Shown piece by piece: positions 58,356 through 64,000 of a DNA stretch of 64,000 nucleotides; position 1 is the stretch's first letter, and every line of letters begins with the position of its first letter. The notes beneath the pieces are model-generated. The model was not told the origin of the DNA, searched no databases, and was given only the letters and a program-made list of their open reading frames with translations. Origin of the DNA: Thinopyrum elongatum (lineage: Eukaryota; Streptophyta; Magnoliopsida; Poales; Poaceae); the NCBI GenBank assembly GCA_011799875.1, contig CM022297.1, positions 449,301,292 through 449,365,291 on the forward strand. Reading direction: 5' to 3'. The translations under genes were made by a program, and so were the position numbers.

Positions 58356-58650
58356 ATGCACATATATAGTATTCGTGGATAATCTCTCTTACCTAACTAT
58401 GACATACCAATCAAGGCATAAGCTTCTCGTCTCAGTCCACTGCATAAGAACAACATGATCAATCAACCAGCAACACTTTGTGCATACATATCATTGCTTT
58501 TCTGAATTGACACTAACCCTGTGTTTCTTGGATATCGCAGGAGTGTTCTATTGCGGCATGCCGACACTGACAAATGAATTGCGCTATCTTGCAAAGGATC
58601 TCTCGAGAAAAACAAGCACACAATTTGAGTTCCACAAGGAAAACTTCTAG

Positions 58651-59000
58651 TTTTGCCAGCCATCCACCCACAAGAAGTTTCTCTTTTTGCAGAAACCATG
58701 TTAATTTAGTACATACCACATTTGCAAAAGAAGAAATTTACTACATACCACGTACTAAATATCATGATATATTATCTTCTCAGATACGGAGTAACATGTA
58801 CGGACACTTGTTCATTGTCATGTAACTATATATGGTGTCTATATTGACTACTCTATTTATCATGCATAATTTACTTATGGTACCATGCTATGAGTGTTGG
58901 TATTTGATCTTTCCTTAGCCAGTCAGACCTTCCTCTGTTATGGGAAGAATTTCTCTTCATTTAATTTAGATGTAAGTGGTAGGATATGGATACTTCATGT
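58651..59000. other. 3' flank of the Rboh pseudogene
   Basis: About 350 bp between the Rboh stop and the copia element. It includes the presumed old 3' UTR; no clear canonical polyadenylation signal stands out, and I see no other gene. Confidence 0.5.
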
Positions 59001-59219
59001 TGTTAATAGATATGGGTGTTTAACGTAAGTGTAACCTCAACTCCTCTCTCTCTCTCTCTTAATGCATGTGATGTTAGATGAGAAGACTTAATGGTCTTAG
59101 TATTAAGTCAGTACGTTTCATATGAATGTACGCATCCTGTAAACGGCCACCACCTCCTATGAATAAATACCACGCGGCTCTCCCTGTTGGAGAGTAGGAA
59201 CGCTTCAGCCATTCTAACA
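59001..59219 (+). repeat. Copia 5' LTR
   Basis: TGTTAATAGATATGGG to CCATTCTAACA, 219 bp, with a (CT)n tract and a TATA-like GAATAAATACC near 59161. Confidence 0.95.
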
Positions 59220-59233
59220 TGGTATACAGAGCC
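59220..59233 (+). other. Copia primer binding site (Met-tRNA, with one extra base)
   Basis: TGGTATACAGAGCC directly follows the LTR; compared with the usual TGGTATCAGAGCC it has one inserted A. Confidence 0.85.
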
Positions 59234-59285
59234 AACCTCTTCCCTATCATCTAGCTACAGCAAGAACATATAGAAACCTCACGAC

Positions 59286-62200
59286 ATGGCTTCCAACTCG
59301 GCCGCCGTTGTCCTCAACCTCGGCTCACCTCCGACCGACAAAATTGACAAGGGAGAATTACCTCCTTTGGAAGGCTCAAGTGATGCCGGGTCTGCGTGGT
59401 GCGCAGGTCACTGGTCTCCTTGATGGCTCAGACGTTGCACCACCGAAGACGGTGGAAACACAACAGGCGGACAAAATCATCGCCATGGCACCAAATCCCA
59501 TGTATGCTACATGGATATCGAAGGATCAGCAGGTTCTGAGCTACCTGTTGAATTCTCTCTCTAGAGAAATTCTAGCACAAGTTGTGGGGAAGGAAACCAC
59601 ATTTGATTTGTGGGCTGCTATCACGACGTTGTTCGCCTCACAGTCGCTTTCTCGGGTTACAAACCTGAGGATCGCCATCGCCAACACCAAGAAGGGTTCC
59701 ATGTCAAGCCCCGCCTACATCGCCAAGATGAAAAGCCTAGGTGATGAACTTGTCGCTGCTGGTCGTCCGGTCTCTGATCCAGAGATGGTTGACTATATCG
59801 TCGCCAGTCTCGATCGTGACTATGATCCAATCGTTGCAGCAATCGGCGCCATCAAGTCTTCTATATCTGTTGATGATCTCTTCTCACAAATTTCTGCGTT
59901 TGATCAAAGAATTGAGATGCTAGGTGGCAACACAAGTGGAGGCTTCAACACCTCCGCGAACGCAGCCTATAGAAGGCGCGGACAAAGCCGTGGCAGAAGT
60001 ATTCGCGGGCGTGGATTTAGAGGGCGTGGCAGGGGCGGTCGCTCCTCCCCTTCTGGTAGAAGCGACGGTGGTGGCGTTGGCTACCGTGGCCGCTCACATG
60101 GACCACTACAGCAACAACCACAATCTCATGACCAATGTCAGATTTGTAAGAACTATCATCCAGGTAGCGCACGAGAATGCTGGTGGCGCTATGAAGAAGA
60201 TAGCTATCATGAGGAGAAGGGGGCCAATGCGGTCACTAACTCCTATGGGGTTGATACAAACTGGTATGCAGATACCGTTGCCACCGACCACATCACAGGA
60301 GAACTTGACAAGCTAACAATGTGGGACAAGTACAATGGAAAAGATCAAGTGCACACGGCCAATGGTTCTGGTATGGCAATTACTAACATTGGTCGTTCAA
60401 TTGTTAAAACTCCCGTGAAAAATTTACAACTCAATAATGTTTTACATGTTCCTGAAGCCTCAAAGAATCTTGTCTCCGTTCATCGTTTTACTCTTGATAA
60501 CCATGTTCTTATAGAATTTCACCCTTATTTCTTTTTGATTAATGATCTGGCGACAAGGAAAATAATTCTTAGAGGAAAGTGCTTGGGAGGCCTCTATCCA
60601 CTCATCTCATCGTCATCATGGTCAAATAAGCAAGTCTTTGTTGTCACCAAGCCATCCTCGGCAAAGTGGCATAGTCGTTTCGGTCATCCATCCTCGGTTA
60701 TTGTTAAGTATGTTCTTAGCAAAAATAAACTTGCTCACTCTCATGAGCCCAGTGTTGAGTCAGTTTGTGATCCTTGCCAACAAGCTAAAAGTCATCAGCT
60801 ACCATACCCTATTTCTACCAGTATTTCCACTGCCCCCTTACAACTTGTATTTTCAGATGTTTGGGGGCCAGCCCCTACCTCAATTGGTAGACATTCGTAT
60901 TATGTGAGCTTTATTGATGACTATTGCAAATTTACTTGGATTTATCTTCTGAAAAGACGATCTGATGTGTTCCAAGTTTTCACTAATTTCCAAAATCTTG
61001 TTGAACGGAAACTAGAGTCTAAAATCATTGCTATGCAAATTGATTGGGGAGGTGAGTATGAGAAGCTCAATTCCTTCTTTCAGAAAATTGGTATCTCTCA
61101 CCATGTATCTTGCCCACATGCGCACCAACAGAATGGATCCGCTGAAAGAAAACATCGTCACATTGTTGAAGTAGGTCTAGCCTTGCTAGCCAATGCATCT
61201 ATGCCACTCAAATTTTGGGATGAAGTTTTTTTGACTGCCACATACCTTATTAATTTGCTACCCAGCAAAGTCATCAAGTTTGAGACTCCAATCACACGTC
61301 TTTTGGGCATTACACCAGATTATAATTCCCTTCGTGTCTTTGGTTGCGCATGTTGGCCAAATCTTAGACCCTATAACACACGCAAACTTGCGTTTCGTTC
61401 CAAACAATGTGTGTTTCTAGGATATAGTCCTATTCATAAGGGTGTCAAATGCCTAGATGTATCTACGGGTAGAGTTTATATCTCCCGAGATGTTGTGTTT
61501 GATGAGTCTGTTTTTCCTTTCAAATCCCTTCATCCAAATGCCGGAGCACTTCTTCGCAAAGAAATTCTACTCCTTCCACCTAATCTTCGGAGTTTTGATC
61601 ACGGGGGTGACAATTGTACTGACCAATGTGATAACTCTGCTATTTCTAGACCTGTTATTGTGCCTATGCAGGCCCCTGAAGAAAACAGTCACAATGATCA
61701 AAATCCGGAGGAAATTGGAGCAATATTTCATGTGGCAGAAGAAAACGAAATAGGCGAAGAACATGAGGGAGATCCGGCGGGGCCTACCACACCATCTGCC
61801 TCTGATCGTGCAGGGGGATCCGTCCTAGATCATGCTCCTACACCTGTCAGGCAATATCAGTTGTCCAGCCCATGTATGTCTACGCCATCACGTGGATCCC
61901 CATCCCCCGAGACATCGGGCGCTAGCTCTAGATCAAAAGCATCTACACATACAAATTCCTCTACAGGATCTTCTATGGCAAGCCCTACTGCACCATCTCC
62001 TGTGCAAACACAACCGGCAGCTATTTCTCGTGTCACGACTCGGCTACAGAAAGGTATAAGAAACCTGAAGATAAGAAAAGATGGTACTATACCAAGAAAA
62101 CTAGATGATGCACTTGGAGATCCGAGGTGGAAGAAAGCAATGGAAGAAGAATATTCTGCACTTATGAGAAACAAAACTTGGCATCTTGTGCCTGATCAAA

Positions 62201-63660
62201 GAGGTAAAAACATCATTGACTGCAAGTGGGTATATAGAATCAAGAAGAAAGCAGATGGTTCTATTGATAGGTATAAAGCTCGTCCAGTTGCAAAAGGTTT
62301 TAAGCAACGATATGGTATAGACTATGAAGATACTTTTAGTCCTGTTGTAAAAGCCGCAACTATAAGACTTGTGCTAGCTATTGTTGTATCCAGAGGATGG
62401 AGTATGAGACAGCTAGATGTGCAGAACGCGTTTTTGCATGGTGTTCTGGAAGAGGAGGTTTACATGAGGCAGCCACCAGGATACGAGGACAAGAAAACAC
62501 CCCATTACATATGCAAGCTTGATAAAGCTCTTTATGGTCTGAAATAAGCACCTAGAGCATGGTACTCTAGGTTGAGCTCCCAGTTAAAATATCTTGGTTT
62601 TTCTGCATCCAAAGCTGACACTTCATTGTTCATTTATAACAAAGCAAATATTGTTATCTTTGTGCTTATATATGTTGATGACATCGTAGTTGCAAGCCCT
62701 TCACAAAGTGCTACTGATGCTGCTCTGAATGATTTGAGTTCTTAGTTTGCCTTGAAGGATCTTGGAGATTTGCACTTCTTCCTAGGTATTGAGGTTAAAA
62801 AGATTCAAGATGGCATAGTACTGAAACAAGAGAAATATGCTACTGAACTTCTAGCTCGCATTGGGATGAAGGATTGTAAGCCTTCACCCACACCTCTGTC
62901 TTCTTCAGAAAAACTTTCAGCATATGAAGGAGAACTACTTAAGGAAGAAGAAAGTAGAAAATATAGAAGTGTCCTTGGAGCCTTACAGTACTTGACTCTC
63001 ACACGCCCTGACATATCATTTGTTGTTAATAAGGTTTGTCAATATCTGCATGCACCTACCACTACACACTGGACAGCTGTCAAAAGAATTGTACGCTATG
63101 TGAAACATACTGTGAATTTGGGACTTCAAATCAGATGCTCGAATTCCACACTTGTGAGTGCCTTCTCTGATGCTGATTGGGCAGGTTGCAGTGACGACAG
63201 AAAGTCTACTGGAGGTTTTGCAGTATTTTTTGGCTCTAACCTTATTTCTTGGAGTGCTAGGAAACAGGCCACAGTATCAAGATCAAGTACAGAAGCTGAG
63301 TATAAATCCTTAGCTAATGCCACTGCAGAAATTATTTGGCTAGAATCCCTGCTTGAAGAATTGTGAATTAAGCAAAGTCGTATCTCGTGTCTATGGTGTG
63401 ATAATTTGGGAGCCACATATTTGTCTGCTAACCCTGTCTTCCATGCCAGAACAAAACATATTGAAATTGACTTCCATTTTGTACGAGAAAGGGTTGCCGA
63501 AAAGAAACTGGAGATACGATTCATTCCATCCAAGGATCAAGTGGCAAATGGCTTCACTAAAGCTCTTTTGGTCAAACCATTTGGCGAATTCCGAAACAAT
63601 CTTAATTTAGGATCGTTGAGATTAAGGGAGGATGTTAATAGATATGGGTGTTTAACATAA
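59286..63660 (+). pseudogene. Copia gag-pol polyprotein with one frameshift and three stops
   Basis: The ATG at 59286 opens MASNSAAVV, but gag continues in another frame from about 59308 ([15 protein letters not shown]), so one base was gained. Gag has [12 protein letters not shown] and a degenerate CQICKNYH knuckle. The protease reads ADTVATDH, with Val for the usual Gly. Integrase: HSRFGHPS...CDPCQQAK, with core DVW, DWGGEY and AERKHRH. RT has VQNAFLHG and YVDDIVV (about 62671); RNase H has [18 protein letters not shown]. In-frame stops: TAA 62545-62547, TAG 62743-62745, TGA 63364-63366. Confidence 0.93.
63621..63632 (+). other. Copia polypurine tract
   Basis: The purine-rich ATTAAGGGAGGA directly precedes the 3' LTR, the expected plus-strand primer position. 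Confidence 0.85.
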
Positions 63661-63849
63661 GTGTAACCTCAACTCCTCTCTCTCTCTCTTAATGCATGTG
63701 ATGTTAGATGAGAAGACTTAATGGTCTTAGTATTAGGTCAGTATGTTTCATATGAACGTACGCATCCTGTAAACGGCCACCACCTCCTATGAATAAATAC
63801 CACGCGGCTCTCCCTGTTGGAGAGTAGGAACGCTTCAGCCATTCTAACA
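63633..63849 (+). repeat. Copia 3' LTR
   Basis: 217 bp, matching 59001-59219 except for four substitutions and one CT unit. Confidence 0.95.
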
Positions 63850-63947
63850 CATGTTATCAGACCCTATGCATTCAAAAACCTGTATAAAGTACTTGTGTCC
63901 TGCTGCTTTTGGTTAAGTACTTGGAAATTTGTCTGACTTTCTTGATT

Positions 63948-63998
63948 TAAGAAAGGATGCTAGACAAAAAAACATAAGAAAGGATGCTAGACAAAAAA
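63948..63998 (+). repeat. Short tandem duplication AAGAAAGGATGCTAGACAAA
   Basis: Two copies of an AAGAAAGGATGCTAGACAAAAAA unit separated by ACAT at the right edge of the window. Nothing else is seen in 63850-64000. Confidence 0.85.
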
Positions 63999-64000
63999 GG

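Larger units (their letters stand above)
43175..58650 (+). pseudogene. Rboh: Respiratory burst oxidase homolog (NADPH oxidase) pseudogene
   Basis: Exons: 43175-43511, 43620-43776, 47373-47421, 47594-47707, 48427-49322, 49541-49645 plus 51113-51225 (split by hAT), 53326-53428, 53525-53601, 56763-57267, 58541-58650. All introns are GT-AG, and phases agree to 855 codons with stop once lesions are allowed for. Order: two EF-hands (DKNADGRISEVE canonical; DPHGLGYIELHG degenerate), heme transmembrane domain ([10 protein letters not shown]...; [11 protein letters not shown]), FAD motif [14 protein letters not shown] motif GLGIGATP, C-terminal HKENF. The family moves electrons from NADPH across the plasma membrane to make superoxide. 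Lesions: 2-nt gain in GT run 48664-48674, hAT in exon 6, Trp-to-TAG 53396-53398, 1-nt loss near 56788. The predicted product stops before the second half of the heme domain. Confidence 0.95.
59001..63849 (+). mobile_element. Ty1/copia retrotransposon, complete, TSD CATGT
   Basis: LTRs 59001-59219 and 63633-63849 and a perfect TSD CATGT at 58996-59000 and 63850-63854. Internal order gag, protease, integrase, RT, RNase H is copia. The LTRs differ by about four substitutions and one CT unit (about 2%), so insertion is recent compared with elements C and D. Coding lesions make this copy defective. Confidence 0.96.

Noticed and set aside
43175..58650. A functional Rboh gene
   Set aside because: Four separate disabling lesions; no alternative splicing with GT-AG sites would bypass all of them.
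1..64000. tRNA and rRNA genes
   Set aside because: tRNA-like strings found are primer binding sites of retrotransposons, not full cloverleaf genes.

Overview
This window is plant nuclear DNA, almost certainly from a large grass genome of the Triticeae (wheat, Aegilops, rye, barley type). The reasons are the deep nesting of LTR retrotransposons, the many Stowaway MITEs with CTCCCTCCG ends, the non-autonomous LTR elements whose LTRs begin TGATACGTCTCC, and a GT-AG spliced plant gene with GC-rich exons. There is one recognisable host gene, a respiratory burst NADPH oxidase (Rboh), and it is a pseudogene. Everything else is transposable element sequence or unassigned spacer.

Layout. Positions 1-9999: the 5' part of a Ty3/gypsy element on the minus strand, with a 4.2 kb LTR, a Met-tRNA primer binding site, an extra 256-residue ORF before gag, and a gag-pol broken by stops and a frameshift. 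Positions 10000-12123: two LTRs of one family head to head; the second is a solo LTR with target-site duplication (TSD) CAGAC. Positions 12129-37440: an old copia-like element shredded by later insertions. These are solo LTR B (TSD GCAAC), which itself hosts the complete non-autonomous element C (TSD TACTG/TGCTG); the complete element D (TSD CGCCA); and the 5'-truncated element F. D and F belong to one family and lie in opposite orientations. Positions 37441-42900: spacer with a Stowaway MITE, a LINE nested inside another LINE-like retroposon, and a Mutator-type MITE.

Positions 42933-58650: the Rboh pseudogene on the plus strand. Ten exons can be joined into 855 codons once the lesions are allowed for, and all introns are GT-AG. 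Lesions are a 2-nt gain in exon 5, a hAT element in exon 6, a Trp-to-stop change in exon 7 and a 1-nt loss in exon 9. Its introns carry Stowaway, Tourist-like and Mutator-like MITEs, an antisense LINE, a MULE-like element with internal repeats, and a Helitron.

Positions 59001-63849: a complete, rather young copia element with short LTRs (217-219 bp, TSD CATGT) whose polyprotein has three in-frame stops and an N-terminal frameshift. The remaining bases are spacer.

The most interesting signals are: (i) the accessory ORF upstream of gag in the gypsy element, which has a weak double-stranded-RNA-binding-like pattern; (ii) a 14-base polypurine-tract sequence that abuts the 3' LTR and is repeated twice internally in three separate non-autonomous elements; (iii) a run of three TGACGTCA sites at 11-bp spacing in the gypsy LTR; (iv) the Rboh pseudogene with its unusual extra loop. 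No host gene looks intact. Family names beyond superfamily are from memory and are not asserted.
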